Source of the DNA: Ascochyta rabiei
Taxonomy: Eukaryota > Ascomycota > Dothideomycetes > Pleosporales > Didymellaceae
Length of the DNA stretch: 64,000 bases
Reading direction: 5' to 3'
Assembly (NCBI RefSeq): GCF_004011695.2
Contig: NC_082415.1
Span: forward strand, 248,001 to 312,000
A program made the position numbers and the translations under genes. Numbering within the stretch: position 1 is the first letter of the stretch; every line of letters begins with the position of its first letter. Shown piece after piece: positions 31,401 through 43,900 of the stretch. The notes beneath the pieces were generated by a model. It was not told the origin of the DNA, did no database searches, and worked only from the letters and a program-made list of their open reading frames with translations.

Positions 31401-33648
31401 CCTAAGCGTTCTATGCCTCTACCTTTTGCTTATGTATCTAGTGTAGAAGGCCTAACAGCAATTCCTTATATTACTAACTATCTTTTAACCTCTAGCTTAG
31501 CAGTTGTTATTTTATTATCTGCCTTAATTCTCTTTATAGATATGTTATAGTATTTTTTAAGAAATAGTATAAATATTAATTAGGCTTTAATAATAGAATT
31601 GGCTGTTTAGTTGTTAGTAAAGTAGAGATCCTATTGCAGGCCTAAGAATTTGTTAGTAATTAATAATTAGCTCTTCTCTTTTATTACCTCTTAAGCTTTA
31701 TAGGTGTGGAAATCAATACTTAGTCTTTCTCCTAGGCTGTTATTATTCGTCTATAGGGCTCAGCTTATTTATTGCCTTAACTTTGCTCTTCTGCATAAAT
31801 TACACTCTACTATAGTAATACCCTTAATGCGTACCCCCTAAGTTTCTTATACAAAGTGTTCTACTGCTACTAGGCTAGAATAACCTAGTTACTTATACTA
31901 TAGAGTAGCAGAGGCTCTTTGAAGTCTACTTTTAGTTTTTAATATAGTTTTATGTGTATAGTGTAAGGCATCTCACAATTCCTTATACTCTAGTACCTAT
32001 TACCTAAATATTTTAGTAATAGTAGAAATAATTTTGTTTTCTAGTCTTTGTAGGGTTGTTAGATTTGTCTAGGTATCCTACTATATCCCGTGTTGTCTTA
32101 GGAGGTAGAAAGATACTAAATTGCATAGCAGGTTAGGGTAGACTGCTACGTTATGCAGTGTTATACTGCAGGTTCCAGACTAGTTTATTAGGCTTAGCTA
32201 AATTAATCTGTATCCCTTTATCTAGACTTTCAAGTTTCTAGCCTAGATATAGTTACTAGGTATTAGTAGGCAGAAGTTGTGTATATAGTTAGGGTTGTTT
32301 AATATATAGCAGGATAATCCTAAGTTAAGGATAAACAACTTCCTTAGTAGATAGCCTTTAGCATTCTTTCTGCCTAACACTACATTAAAGACAGCTTTCA
32401 CGTTTGTAACTCTCTAGCCCTCTAGTTGTTCTTTAAGGATTTTAGGTGTTAGACTGTGAAATTGTTTTACAACTAGTGTTCTTAAACAGGTTCTGCTTTA
32501 TCCGCAAATTAGCCCTTAAAACATAGTGTCTTTCTTACGCTTAAATTATATAAGTTTATTTATTATCTTATTTAGTTTCTACTACTTAGGTGCCTTATCT
32601 AGATTAATATAATAGCAATCCTGTATACTGTGGCGTTGTCTACATACAGGGCATTTTGCTCCCCCTATAGTAGCAGGTCCTTAATCTAAAGGCTACTTAA
32701 GTATAGTAGTTTTCCTACTAGCTACATGTTAATTGCAGGGTCTGCCCTAGTTACTAGATAGCGCGCTTTCAGCACATTAGGCGTCCCCTTTAGTGCTCTA
32801 GGAGGTTCCACCCCCTTTAGTAAGAAATAATGCATTACTAGCTATAAAGTCCTTGCGTTTCTCTAATCTAAGAGGATAATGCATTATTATGTGTTCTTAG
32901 AAGTGTTTTGTTATCTCCTTCTAGCTTATACTAGTTACAAATCTACTATTATCCTAAAAGATTATAGACTATATAGGCGCAACTTTAGTTATAGCTACTA
33001 GGGAGTCTTTTATTATTACATTTAATTATAATAATTGAGTAACTTAATATATCTCTACCTCTATAGCTGCCTAGTTATACTTAGCTAGCTATATATCCTA
33101 ATATAACATACTTCTTATTAGCTTAAGAGCTAAGAGGTATCTGTTACAGGCTTATTCTTGTTTAATTTGTTTGTTAATTCTAATTATTAATTGCAGGTTA
33201 GTAATCTACTATTAGAGGAGTTTATCTAGAAGACAGTATGTACGTAGCAAGTATAGTAACACAGTTAACTAGATAAATGCAATAATCTGCTGTATGCTGC
33301 TTTGTTCTTTCTTATACTTATATTAATTATTTTGTAGTATTTAAGAAGTATCTTGTAATATTTAAGGTCTTCCTTAAAAGCCTTCTAACCTCTGGTTAAT
33401 GGTTCGGTCAGTCTTTTTAGGACTTTAATACTAGGAGCTAGCGCGTAGTCTATAACAACAGGCGCACGTATAGCTAGTAGTTTTAGTTTTTCTTAGACAC
33501 TAGATTTTTAATTTATCTTGTCCGAGATGTTGTAGACTATATATCTAGATTATAGTTACGTAAACTATCTAGTGTAATTAGTGTAATCCCTTAGCGTTAT
33601 TATAGGGTTACAGTAGGTTAATTGTGCTATTTTACATTAGTTGTAGTA
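28476..33648 (-). pseudogene. Copia-3a gag-pol remnant
   Basis: Reverse-strand Ty1/copia polyprotein, heavily RIP-mutated. RT is clear around 29900-30400; the YVDD box appears as YINN near 29955. Integrase lies around 31100-32400 and the gag-like N-terminal region around 33000-33640. RNase H near 28500-29700 is interrupted by the MITE at 28779-29212. The copy in 33896-36217 covers the same C-terminal half and is slightly less mutated (YVDN box). Domain limits are approximate. Confidence 0.75.
28779..29212. mobile_element. 434-bp fold-back MITE, TA target duplication
   Basis: TA at 28777-28778 and 29213-29214 flanks an element that starts ACGTACTCCACGGGCGAG and ends with the inverse. The arms pair over almost their whole length (about 190-200 bp each) with a short central loop. 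Each terminus carries two direct copies of GGCGAGTCGGACAC. The uninterrupted homologous site in copia-3c (near 34207) confirms insertion at TA. The arm ends resemble the element end at 1-153 and share ACGT with pogo-1, so a pogo/Tc1-type transposase probably moved it. No coding capacity. Confidence 0.88.
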
Positions 33649-33662
33649 GTAAGACTCTTAAT
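33649..33662 (-). other. Copia-3a primer-binding site
   Basis: Reverse strand ATTAAGAGTCTTAC directly after the 5' LTR, identical to copia-1 and copia-2; matches a tRNA-Lys(CUU) anticodon-arm primer. Confidence 0.55.
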
Positions 33663-33835
33663 TGTTAGATAGTATAATAAATGTGTAATAAGGTAACTTA
33701 ATAATATTAAATGTTGTTCTATGTTCCTGTTCCCCTGTGTTTAGTGAGATTTAGGTTCTTCGCTAGTGTGCCAAGCCTATTGGTCCCTGATCGATTGTAC
33801 AGATCCGACCTTGCTAGAGCTTGTTCTATCTAACA
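33663..33835 (-). repeat. Copia-3a 5' LTR
   Basis: 173 bp, plus strand TGTTAGATAGTATA to CTATCTAACA, followed by CCTAT. Differs from the 3' LTR mainly by transitions. Confidence 0.9.
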
Positions 33836-33840
33836 CCTAT

Positions 33841-33895
33841 TGGTACGTGCTCAATTGTACAGATCCGACCTTGCTAGAGCTTGTTCTATCTAACA
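33841..33895 (-). repeat. Copia-3c 3' LTR, right part
   Basis: Last 55 bp (plus-strand sense) of the LTR begun at 28171, ending CTATCTAACA and followed by the inverted polypurine tract CACCCCTTTAGCTT. Confidence 0.9.
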
Positions 33896-36217
33896 CACCC
33901 CTTTAGCTTAGAGACTTATTAATCTAGTAGTTATATAAGTAAAAGGTCTTTAAGTTGCTCTTAAATTTCCTTAAGAGGTATAGTATTTGTTACCTGTACC
34001 AGCTCTCTAATAACTAGGCTAAGTTATTAAAGGAAGCCCTTCTATTTGTTTGCTAGGAGGACCTTTGTTATGCCGTCTGCAATTATCTCTGCTAACTGCA
34101 CAAATTCTATTTTAGTTGTACCCTTAGATACTTATTATCTAATCTACTAGTTAAAGATATATACATGTTAAAGCTTAGTTTAGAGATAGGAAACTTCTTC
34201 TATTATTAAGTATATAGTTTATTTGTTATTAGACTAGATAGTATTAGTATGTGCGTCTATTTTTATATAGAGTTTGCTAAGTAGTCTTAATATAAAGAGT
34301 GCTTCTTTAGCTACTTATAAGAGAGCTAGTAGCTCTGCTTTAGAAGTTAATATGGTAACTATATCTTACTTGTTAGCTCTCTATGTAATACGTCTACTAA
34401 ATAGTCTTATAGCGTATCCTTATAACCTTTTGCAATCTAGGGTGTTATCTACAAATAAAGCATTACTTACTATTTGTAGTCCTTTAGCTCCTCCTAGTTA
34501 TAGGGCTTATTGTTTAGTATCTTAGAGGTATAGTAGTACTTAGTCTACAGCATTATAGTACTTAGGTCCTAGATTTGCTAGAAAGCAAGCTAGTTAAAAG
34601 GTAGCAAACGCAATGTGTAGCCTTATAATAATCGCAGTAAAGAGTAATAACCTAACCCTACGTTAATATATATAAATTTCTGCTAGCCCTGCTAGACCCT
34701 TTCTTAGCTAAATGTCTATTGCTGCTATAGCAGTATTGTGTCAAATATCCTGCCTATTAGCTAAGCAGCTAATTTTTTCTAGGTATGCGGTATGTAATAG
34801 TTAGATCTTTTAATCTATTCTTTCTTAGATAATTTCTATGCTAAGGAACTACTAAAGACTGTCTTCTCTAGTAAACTTATAACTGTTTTGCAAATATATA
34901 ATTGCTTCTTGTGCTTTATATCCTTTAACTCTGTTGTACGCAAGTATAATATTATCAACGTAGAAGAAAATAATAACTCTATCTCTAATTAGGCAGCACA
35001 GCTTATAGGGTACAGTCTGGAGCCCTAGTGCCTTAAGCGTTATAGAAAACTCTTTCTGCTAGAGGAGTAGGGATATGCAAAGACTATATAACGCCTTTTT
35101 TTTTTGAATTAATCTAGGCTTTTTATAGCCTTAAGGTATTTTTCTATAAACCTCTTAATTTATTTTTGTATAGCTAAACGCCTTTATAATATTAAATTTC
35201 TTAGCTCTATATTATAGTAAGCTGCAATCGCTATTATTATTTAAAATAGTTAGTTAGTAAGCGTGGCTGCGTAAGTGTCTTATAAGGTTACATTTTGTTG
35301 TTAGTTGCCTCTAACTACTATTCGCGCTTTACACTTTAGTAAATAATAGTGTTTGTTAAGCTTGTACGTGTATACCTACAAACAGTTATAAATCTATTAT
35401 CCTGGTAATTTAATCTACTTTAATAGTATTTCTAACTATAATTATATATCCTGATGACTTGCAAGGTGTACTTACTAAGCCTCTTAGAATAATTTGCCTA
35501 TCAGGTAATCCTAAAGCTTAGTTTAGCAAGTTAGCAAAGGTGGAAGTTAACTGTAATAGGGCGTTAAGCGTATAGTAAGCATTATTATTATCTTAGCCTT
35601 GTCTATAACTTCTCCTCTGTATTGTCTAACAAAACTAGCTTAGGTTCCCGCTATAAAGGCTGCTGCCTAGGGGATAGTTCTTAAGGACAGTTGTTGTGTT
35701 AGATCTAGTTGTTAAGGACAGTTGTTGTGGTAGATCTAGTTGTTCTCTAGTTATTAACTGTGCAAATAGTGCTACAGAAGGTAGTGTAGATAGAAGTGTT
35801 AGGTAATTATCCCTAATCTTCCTTCCTTAGTAGTAGCCTAATTAGTCCACTTTATTTTGTTCTTCTAATTGTTCTTTAGCAACATTATATTTTATAAAGG
35901 ATTCTGTTTCTAGTTGCTAGTATAGAGTTAGTAGCTTAATAGTCCTAACATGTGCTATCTCCTCTAGCGTCTTATAGATTAGGCTAGCTTTTAGATCTTC
36001 AATCTCTCTATTAAATATTAACAGTTTGTTAAAAAAAACATCCTAGGTAATAATTACTTAAGTAAGTAATGGTATCTCTATTTAATATATATTCAATAAT
36101 TAGTATCCTACTCGATTACTAATCTGTGCCTTAGATCTAGGCGTTAAATGCGTAATCTGCCTCTATATGTATTATTAGGTATTACAAATGCCTTACAGCT
36201 ATATGCTTAAAGGTAAG
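33896..36217 (-). pseudogene. Copia-3c pol C-terminal half
   Basis: Colinear with copia-3a 28462-31200 without the MITE: RNase H, RT with YVDN near 34950, and part of integrase. A short local duplication (GTTAAGGACAGTTGTTGTG, 35670 and 35710) is present. The element is cut at 36218 by gypsy-B. Confidence 0.75.
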
Positions 36218-36413
36218 TGTTAGAGGCTTAGACCTTGTCTAAGCCTTAAGCGAGACGGGACAGTCACGTGCCCTATAGACATATTAGAAGGACATACAAC
36301 ATGTTACCTCCTTAAGAGATATAATACTATATTAACCCTTATTATATCCTACCCTAAGGCTAGTCTATAATATTTGCATCTCTTCTTCTAGAAGAACAGC
36401 TAGCACTTGTACT
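36218..36413 (+). repeat. Probable gypsy-B 5' LTR and leader
   Basis: Starts TGTTAGAGGCTTAG exactly where copia-3c stops. A possible LTR end is TATTTGCA at 36378 (161 bp). It is placed directly upstream of a gag ATG. There is no second copy in the window to prove the boundary. Confidence 0.4.
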
Positions 36414-37770
36414 ATGTCAGCTAGTTCCCAGAATAACCCCCTAGACAAATCTGTCCTCTTAACCCTTTAGGAATTTATAGCTTAGACGTTATAGTTTATA
36501 ATAAACTTATAGTAAGCCTTAACTACTAATAAGTATATTATATTACTTTTACGTAATAACTCTAATATACATATATTTATAGAGTCCCTAGTATAAATAG
36601 CTACCGCCTATACTAGACCTACGTCTATAGTCCTATTATTCTTCTATAAAGTAACGCTGTACCTATTATTGTCTACCCTAGCCCCTAACCCGCCTTATAA
36701 AGCGCTGTTTCTAGCGTCTACCCTAGGCCTACATGCCCCTATATAGACGTCTACAGCCTATAGGAAACTTCTTCCTATAGGTTAGGCCTTTACTAGAGAC
36801 AAATCCTTATTTAAGGCGTAGCAGGTTATAATAGAACATAAGCTGCAGGTAGATATGTTCTTTATTAGTAGGCTATAGGATATGTTTACCTTTATATAGT
36901 CCTAGCTTAGTACGTCTGTGTAATAAGATATAGCTCTATTCTATAAGATTAGAGGTACCTAAGCTGTGTAGATCCTAAAGGACTTCCTAGCATATATAAA
37001 ATTTTGCTACAGCAACAACTACAGCTAGAAACAGGCCTAGGCAAAACTAGAAAGCGTCTGTTAGGGTCCTAACAAGTTAGTCTTAGACTTTTTTATCTAG
37101 TTTAAGTAGCTACTAGTGTAAAGTAGCAGCCTCTACTAGGACAGAGAACAGCACCTATTAAAGCTCTGCTAGGCTCTAAACGCAAATATCTATAATATAG
37201 TAATAAACTAAGGAGTAACTTATATAGATTATAACGTAGCTGTTATAGAGTATAAGTCTATTACTATAGATATTAAGACTATAGCTATAGAAAACTAGAT
37301 GCGCTATAGCCCTACCTAGGCGCTGCCTAAGTATAGTAGGGATAGTAATGTTAAGATAACAGTTATGTCTGCAGTACGTACTAGCAGCAGTGCTAAGTGT
37401 AGAGGTTAGAAGTGTTCTGCTCCTAACTAGGCTATATAGGTTCCTAATAAGGTATTTTAGCAACGCTAGGAGTCTAACCTATGTACCTATTACGGCAAAG
37501 GGGAATACATTTCCTAGAATTGCGCTAACGTAGTAGTAACTAAAGTATAGGCAGTAATAATCTTAGGTAAGAAAGAGGCTAGTTTATATAGGGGAAACTA
37601 CCTACTCCTAATATAAGTCTAAGTTTAGAGCGCTGTAGAAGTATATTAGTAGAGGAGACTACTAGTGCAGGGGCATTGTAGGCTGCTAGGGGAGCCATTA
37701 CAGACTCTATAGACAAGCCCCTATTCTGCGTTCTATTATTTATTAACAGGGCAATTTAGACTAATATGCT
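36414..37770 (+). pseudogene. Gypsy-B Gag, RIP-damaged zinc knuckle
   Basis: ATG 36414 opens a frame (MSASSQNNPLDKSV) broken by TAG/TAA at Gln/Trp. The nucleocapsid knuckle at 37482-37523 reads CTYYGKGEYISQNC. Its second Cys and its His are both Tyr, TGT to TAT and CAT to TAT, and a Gly is Glu. These are the products expected when RIP acts on CxxCGKxGHxxxxC. The capsid region between has no motif I recognise. Confidence 0.7.
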
Positions 37771-38117
37771 AGTAGACTTAGAGTGTAAATACTTTAGCGC
37801 AGTAAGTAATAACTTTACTGCGCGCTTAGCAGGAGACTTTATTAAGGTGCTGCTATAACGCTTAGTGTAAGTAGTAGGCACTAGTAGAAAGTCTATAATC
37901 TTCTATTTAGTCCTGTTTAGGTATAACTTAGACAGGTAGCACTTGCAGGCTGTAGCCTACGTAGGGCTAGGTCTAAGCTCGGATATTATTTTAGGGAAGC
38001 CCTAGCTTTAATAAGAGGGCGTAGTATTAGACGTAGAGAAGAGCATACTAAGGATATAAGAGGCAGGGAACCTTATAGTCTATAAGTCCTTATAGTGTAC
38101 AGCAAACGTTTATATAG
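37720..38117 (+). pseudogene. Gypsy-B protease fragment
   Basis: Retropepsin-like domain, in the -1 phase relative to gag. MLVDLEC (37769-37789) stands where LVDSGC-type active sites lie; the DSG is DLE. The domain ends with the typical LSSDIILGKPWLQQEGVVLD (about 37975-38030) and LRIQEAG. The rest of pol is missing because the gypsy-C LTR starts at 38118. Confidence 0.7.
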
Positions 38118-38341
38118 TGTAGGTGAGAATATTACTTAATGTAAGAAGGTTAATGTGTTCGATAGCGAGCCCTAATGGCTTGCTAAGATTATCTGATATA
38201 CCCTCCCAACAATCACGTGCCTCTAATCCCTAATGGCCCCTTAAACCCTTGCTAGTCGGAATGCCTAATAATCACGTGCATCTAAACCCTAATGTCTTAC
38301 TAAGCCCTTGCTAGTAAGCCTTGTACTTTTACTCTACTACA
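38118..38341 (-). repeat. Gypsy-C 3' LTR
   Basis: 224 bp, reverse strand TGTAGTAGAGTAAAAG to CACCTACA, same length as 6552-6775. Contains repeated CACGTG(A/C)-type and CTAGCAAGGG motifs. Preceded on the reverse strand by GGGTGGGGGAGATG, a polypurine tract. Confidence 0.75.
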
Positions 38342-39101
38342 CATCTCCCCCACCCTAAGAGCTTAGGCCCCTTATGCTTACGCCTGCCTCTACCTGTTAT
38401 TCTACCCTTTTGTAACCCTACTGTCTGCCCTAGTAGGAGGCCTATTAATATTTGCCTCTAAGCCTCTTTACTTTAAACAACCTCCTAGTACTACCTAGCA
38501 ATTTATTACGCTGTTGCTTAATGGTTTGCGTTCACCTAAACGCGTTTAGTCTAGTATTTAGGCATCTAAGCCTATTACAACTAATTCCTAAAGCCCTATT
38601 AGTTTAGGACTTTAAGAAAGAAGCATATATAGGACCTAATCTGTTTACTATAACAGCTAAGGTAAGTCTAGGTGTTAGTTGTTTGTTTGTCTAGTAAATC
38701 TTCTAATTGTGTGTTTATTCGCCTACGTTATTAGAGGAGGGCAACCCAATAGCCTATTAGTGGCTGTTTAAGAACCTATGACCCTCTAGCCCTAGGCCTA
38801 CTAATTAGTCGGTTGTTTAGACTAACCTAACAACCCACTGCCTTTTACTAGGTAATATTGCTCTTACTAACGTAATAGCGAATAACTTTAAATAGCTTTA
38901 GGTTCCTTTAGGATAACGTATCTAAGCCTAATAGCTGTAGGGAAGGCAACAGCTAGGATCTATATAAGCAGCCCCAGATCTACTCCTTCTCTTCCTTACT
39001 ATCTTTAGCTTCTACTTAGTTAGACTTCTTAACTTCCTACTTCTTTAACCTTTAACAACCTATTAGGCTTTTAAACCCTTATTTTAACCTCCTCTTTTGT
39101 T
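38342..39101. other. Gypsy-C 3' internal region, no gene recognised
   Basis: The first 170 bp match 6382-6551. The rest is a CT-rich leader for the opposite-strand frame at 39102; no separate gene seen. Confidence 0.45.
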
Positions 39102-40890
39102 ATGTCTACCTTGTCTTTTAGATCGCTAGTTAAGCATAGCAGTAGTAGCAGCAAGAAGCTCCTATTTAAAGGCTAAGGCTGCACAGATTCTAGCGTTAGT
39201 GTAACTAAAGCTCGTCGTCTTTTTCTATAGGAACAAGCTTAGCGTATTTATAAGACTCTTATTCCTTCCCTTTTTAACTCTAATAGGTTATTAATAGTTC
39301 TTTCTAGTTCTTCTTTTCCTAAATAACAGTATAGACGGCACCTTAGCGCATAACATCGCAGAAGCTCTTACAACAGCCCTTACTAGTAAGGCAAATCTTC
39401 CTCCTTTCCTCTATAACATTGCTGCCGCCTATACACGCGTCTACTAGTTCAACACTCTATCTTCTAGGGAGAATTACTATATTAATCCTAACGCTATATA
39501 CTATAACTAGGCACCCTGCTTCTTTTATTACCTCTATTGTTCTTTACACGCCTAAGTTCCTAGCAATCCTACGTCTCTAGTTACTCTTAGCGCCTAACAG
39601 CAGTACTATTTAGCTAATATTAATAACAGTTACTATCCCCTGTATAGTATTAGTGCCTATAGTCCTCTTATTTAAGGATTCTTACTTGCTATAACTAACG
39701 CTGCTGTTTAATACTCTACTTGCAACAACCCTAACTATCCTAATACTTGCTGTAATTATTGTTAGAAGAGGTCTGCGCTATGTGGTTAGGCTCACAACGC
39801 TAATAGCAATCTTAACCTGCTAGGCTCTTACACTAAGTGCTTTGCTAATAGCTATAAGAACTGTTCTTTTAGTAAGTCCTAATATCCTATTAAGCCTTAT
39901 TTCTACTAACTTCTTCTTAGCTATTACTTGTTGTGCTGCTACTATAATGCCTAGTTCTACTAAGGCTAACTATTACAAGGCAGGCCGCGCTAAAGCTTAC
40001 TCTTACTTAGACACTAACAACACTTTTACTAGTTACAGCTACTTTACTAACAATTATTTTAGCGCTAGTTAGAAGGACGCTTAGAAAACCTTAGAGGAAG
40101 AGGTAGCAAGCCTTAGCTACAAGATCTCTACTACTTAGGACATTTCTTACTTAGTTCTCTCTAAGGGGTTATTAGGCACTCCTCCTTGTGCTTCCCTTTG
40201 TAATTAACTCTAGGCTATTGCTGCTGCTGCTAAAGCAGTTTACAGGGTTGGGAAATCTGCTTCTCCTTTACAGGCTTTAGATTTTTAGATTACTCCCCTA
40301 AGTAATAATAAACAGGCTATTAGCTCTCTAGCTTCTTATGCTAGTTGCTAAATAGATACTAATGCTATATTAGAGGCTAATAACATAGACTTAGAAAAGC
40401 CTCTTTATGCCCCTAGCAGTTCTCCTCTAGTTGCTAATAGTAGGTTAGGGCAGTTTATGCGCTTAGCCAGCTTCTCTCCTATAACTTATACTGCTTCTGC
40501 TTACAGTCCTACATCTATCTCTTCTAGGGGGTCTCCTAGCGTTTTTAAGGATACTGTAGAGAGGTTTAGCAGCCCTTATTATTCTCCGCATATTCCTCCG
40601 CTACGCCCTAATAGGCCTCTAGGTTATTGCTGTTAGCCTTCTTCTATTAGCTAGGTTCATAAGGGCGATTTGGCTTGTTAGCCTGCTGCTTAGTCTCCTT
40701 ACACGCCTCTAGCTAAAGGTTATAATAATTATTCCTAGATCCCTTCTAAACATTATTACTATAGCCCTAGTAATGCTCCCTAAAAGTCTTGTTGTGGCGG
40801 CTGTTGTAGTTCTTCTTGTGCTCTTTAATTTGTTCCTTTTACTAGTACTGTCCTTAGTTCTGTTAGTATTAAAATCTAAAAACATCTTCG
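39102..40890 (+). pseudogene. Gypsy-C antisense accessory ORF
   Basis: On the strand opposite to gypsy-C pol and tail-to-tail with it. ATG at 39102 (MSTLSFRSLVKHSSSSS); at least two frameshifts by 40070. Successive frames read well with only TAG/TAA at presumed Gln: GTLAHNIAEALTTALTSKA near 39340, then a Cys cluster TCCNYC-stop-KRSALCG near 39745 whose C-x2-C-x6-C spacing equals half of a Zn2Cys6 motif, further CF(x6)C, then KTLEEEVASLSYKI near 40090 (coiled-coil-like) and a long Ser/Pro/Tyr-rich tail ending SCGGCCSSSCAL-like. About 590 codons. Not a known gypsy domain; function unknown. Confidence 0.5.
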
Positions 40891-40949
40891 TTTTTATTTC
40901 CTTATTGTGACTCCTTCCCCCACCAGAATCCTTAGCTGACCCTTAGCCA

Positions 40950-43900
40950 AAATCTATTAGTTAGCTGTTATTAATATTGTCCTACACTTTGTACTCTGCT
41001 CTTTACTTATCTGTTATTGTTTATAGCAAGTGGACCCTAACTAACTGCTGTTTTAGTAGTCTATTAGGTTCTGTTTCTAAGTCCTTAACCAGCACTGTCC
41101 TTTAGTATTTTATTTCTTATTAATAGAATTTAGTTAACCTATTCCCAGCGTATGTTCCTTTTAGCGCTACTCTATTAAGCTCCTCTAGTATATATGTTCC
41201 TTTTTCTGTTTTCCTTATAATTTAGAATAGACCTTTCTACTTTAGTGTAAGTTTGTTTAGTTAGCTTATATTAATGTTGCAGACTAAGTCTTAGAGCAAT
41301 ATTAAGTCCCTATAGTCTATTAAAATTAGCCTAAGCATTACCTAATTATTAAACTATTCTTTGTTTAGTTTCCTTAGTTAAACAACACAATCTACTACCT
41401 CTCTAAGCTGCTTGTCCCTATGCTTAAATTGTTTCGCTCTAAGTGCTAGTAGCTCTGCTGTAGTCTAGATTGTAGACTATAGTAGGGTCTGCCAGGTTAG
41501 TATCTGCAATTTAACTAGTAGGATGTGTTCTCTCCTGCACACTAAGTATATTAGGGTCTCCCCTGTTAACCTTTTTACTATAACTTAGTCTGCCTATAAC
41601 ACTAGGTGTAGGTTTAAAGTCTAGTTACTATTTATTTTTCTTAACGCGCTAATAATATCTTTATGTCCTCGCTTAATAAGTCCTTAGGCCTAGGGGTGGA
41701 AGGCACTTGCTGTTACCTCGTTAATCCTATAAAGCTTTGTTAGCGCTTATTAGTATATAAGTTTTAGGCCTACTGTCTATTAACATCTTTAGGGGAAGAC
41801 CCTATCTTACAAAGATATCCTGTTCTAGAAGTTAAACTACGCTTGCTAAGTTATTCTTAACTAGTGCCTAGGCTTCCACGTATTCAGACATGTAATCCTA
41901 AGACACTACTAGGTATTTGCAGTTTCCTCTTCTAATAGGCATGTACACAACTTTAATTATAATCTTTTCCTATAGATTATTAGGGCTAACTTTAGGGTGC
42001 AGTTTATTATTAAACTGCTAGGCGGAGTAGAATTAACATTCTTTACATGTCTTAACGTATTATTTAATCTAATTAAACATCTTTAGCTAGAAGTATTAGT
42101 ACTAGATCTTCTACTACGTTTCTTCTCTTTCCTTAATACCTATATTTGTCATGTAGGGTGCGGATAATCTCCTTCTACTAGTTAGGATTAATAATAACTT
42201 GTCTTAATGGTTTATTAGGTGCTGCTTTCGCCTAGAGGACGTTGTTAATAACAGCAAATCTTAAGGCCTTCTTTCTTAGCTTGCGTAGGTCTAATTAGGA
42301 AAGACTATTAGTAATCTTTATTTTAAGTAGCTATTATATAATATTACAGAAGTATTCTGTATAAAGAGACTTTAACACTGTAAAGTTAATTAAGTTTACC
42401 TAGTACGCGTGCTGCAGATCCTAATAGCTTGTTATGTTGTTTAATATTGTTATAGATCTAAGATACTTATTAATAAAGTCCTTAATATCTTCCTTAGGCT
42501 GGCTTAGGGCTTTCTATCCTTTTCTTTCCAGTTGTCTAGAGAGTGCGTCTACTACTACGTTCTTCTTTCCTACAACGTGTTAAACCTTAAATTCCCACAT
42601 GTTAAGTAAGGCTAACTATTAGGTAATTAGGGCTCCCAGAAGGTCGGTAGCACTTTAGTTAAGCTAATCTACTAAGGTACAGGTGTCTGTTTTAATAATA
42701 AAGTAGATGCTATATATCTATAGCTGGAATTTCTTAAGAGCTAGTAATAATGCTTTGCAATTATATTTGCCTAAGTCCTAGCCTTATTCTGTAGTAGACT
42801 AGACTCCTGATTTATAACGCTCTAGGTGCTAATAGCCTATTAGGTCTTCCTGTTAGATAACTACTCCCTAACCTTTCTTGCTGCTGTCTACTAATATAAT
42901 TCCTAGCTACAGAGGTTCTGTATAGTTAACAGTTACTAAAGTAGAAGTAGTTATAAGACACGTTTTAAGTTTCTCTATTACCTAGCTTACCTTAATAGTC
43001 TATTAGAACTTAGCATCTTTCTAGAGCAAGTTAAACAGAGGTGCTGCAATAGGGCTAAAATTAGGAATCTAGATGTAGTAGTAAACATAAAGTCTAAGAA
43101 ATATTTAGATATCCTTTGGGGTTGTATAGGGGGGCTAGTTAATAATCTTTTATACCTTTTTAATTGATAGGTACCTACCCCTTTTGTCCACAACGTACCC
43201 TACTACTCCTATACTGTTATAGCACTAATTGCTCTTTAGGGCTAAGGAAGTAGCTTCTACTATCTTAAGGTTTTAGAGCACCTAGTTAATATTTATTATA
43301 AGCTCCCTAATAAACCTTTAGATCCCCTGTTTAAGCAACCTGTTATTGTAGTTTGTTTTTAGACCCTTTATAGTAATTTTGTCTATATACAGCATATAAC
43401 AGGATAGAACTAGATCCTAGAGCACTTTTGTTACTACGCGTACAAACTCTGCTACAGAGTTTATTATTACCATTAGAAGTGTGCATTAATGTATAAGCCT
43501 ATAGCTTAGGGTTATAAACGTAGTTAATAGGCAAGAGTCTAGGTGTAGCTCTACCTAGTTGTATCTAGAGAAGAAGTCAATAAGAGATATAACCTAACAT
43601 CCAGCAAAATCTTCTAAGAACTTATTAGGATTAGGCGGCAAGTTTGCATCTCTTATTATAACCTTATTAATCTGTTATGTATTATTAATAAGCTAATATC
43701 TAGTGTCCTTTTTTATAACTAAGAACTATAGGTTGCTTTATAGGCTCTTACTGTACTCTAAGACTACATAGTTAAGTTGTTCCTAGATTATTTATTCTAC
43801 TACGCCCCTAAGTTTCCTTAGGACTAGGAAACTGTTTTTTTCTAGGCAGTATATAGTACTGTGTTATTTTGTACTAGAGAGTAGATATCTATATAAACTT

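Larger units (their letters stand above)
28289..33835 (-). mobile_element. Copia-3a, complete Ty1/copia element, TSD CCTAT
   Basis: LTRs of 173 bp at 28289-28461 and 33663-33835. Identical CCTAT flanks at 28284-28288 and 33836-33840. Reverse-strand order: 5' LTR (right), primer site, gag, integrase, RT, RNase H, polypurine tract, 3' LTR (left). Inserted in the LTR of a second copia-3. A fold-back MITE sits in the RNase H end. Confidence 0.93.
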
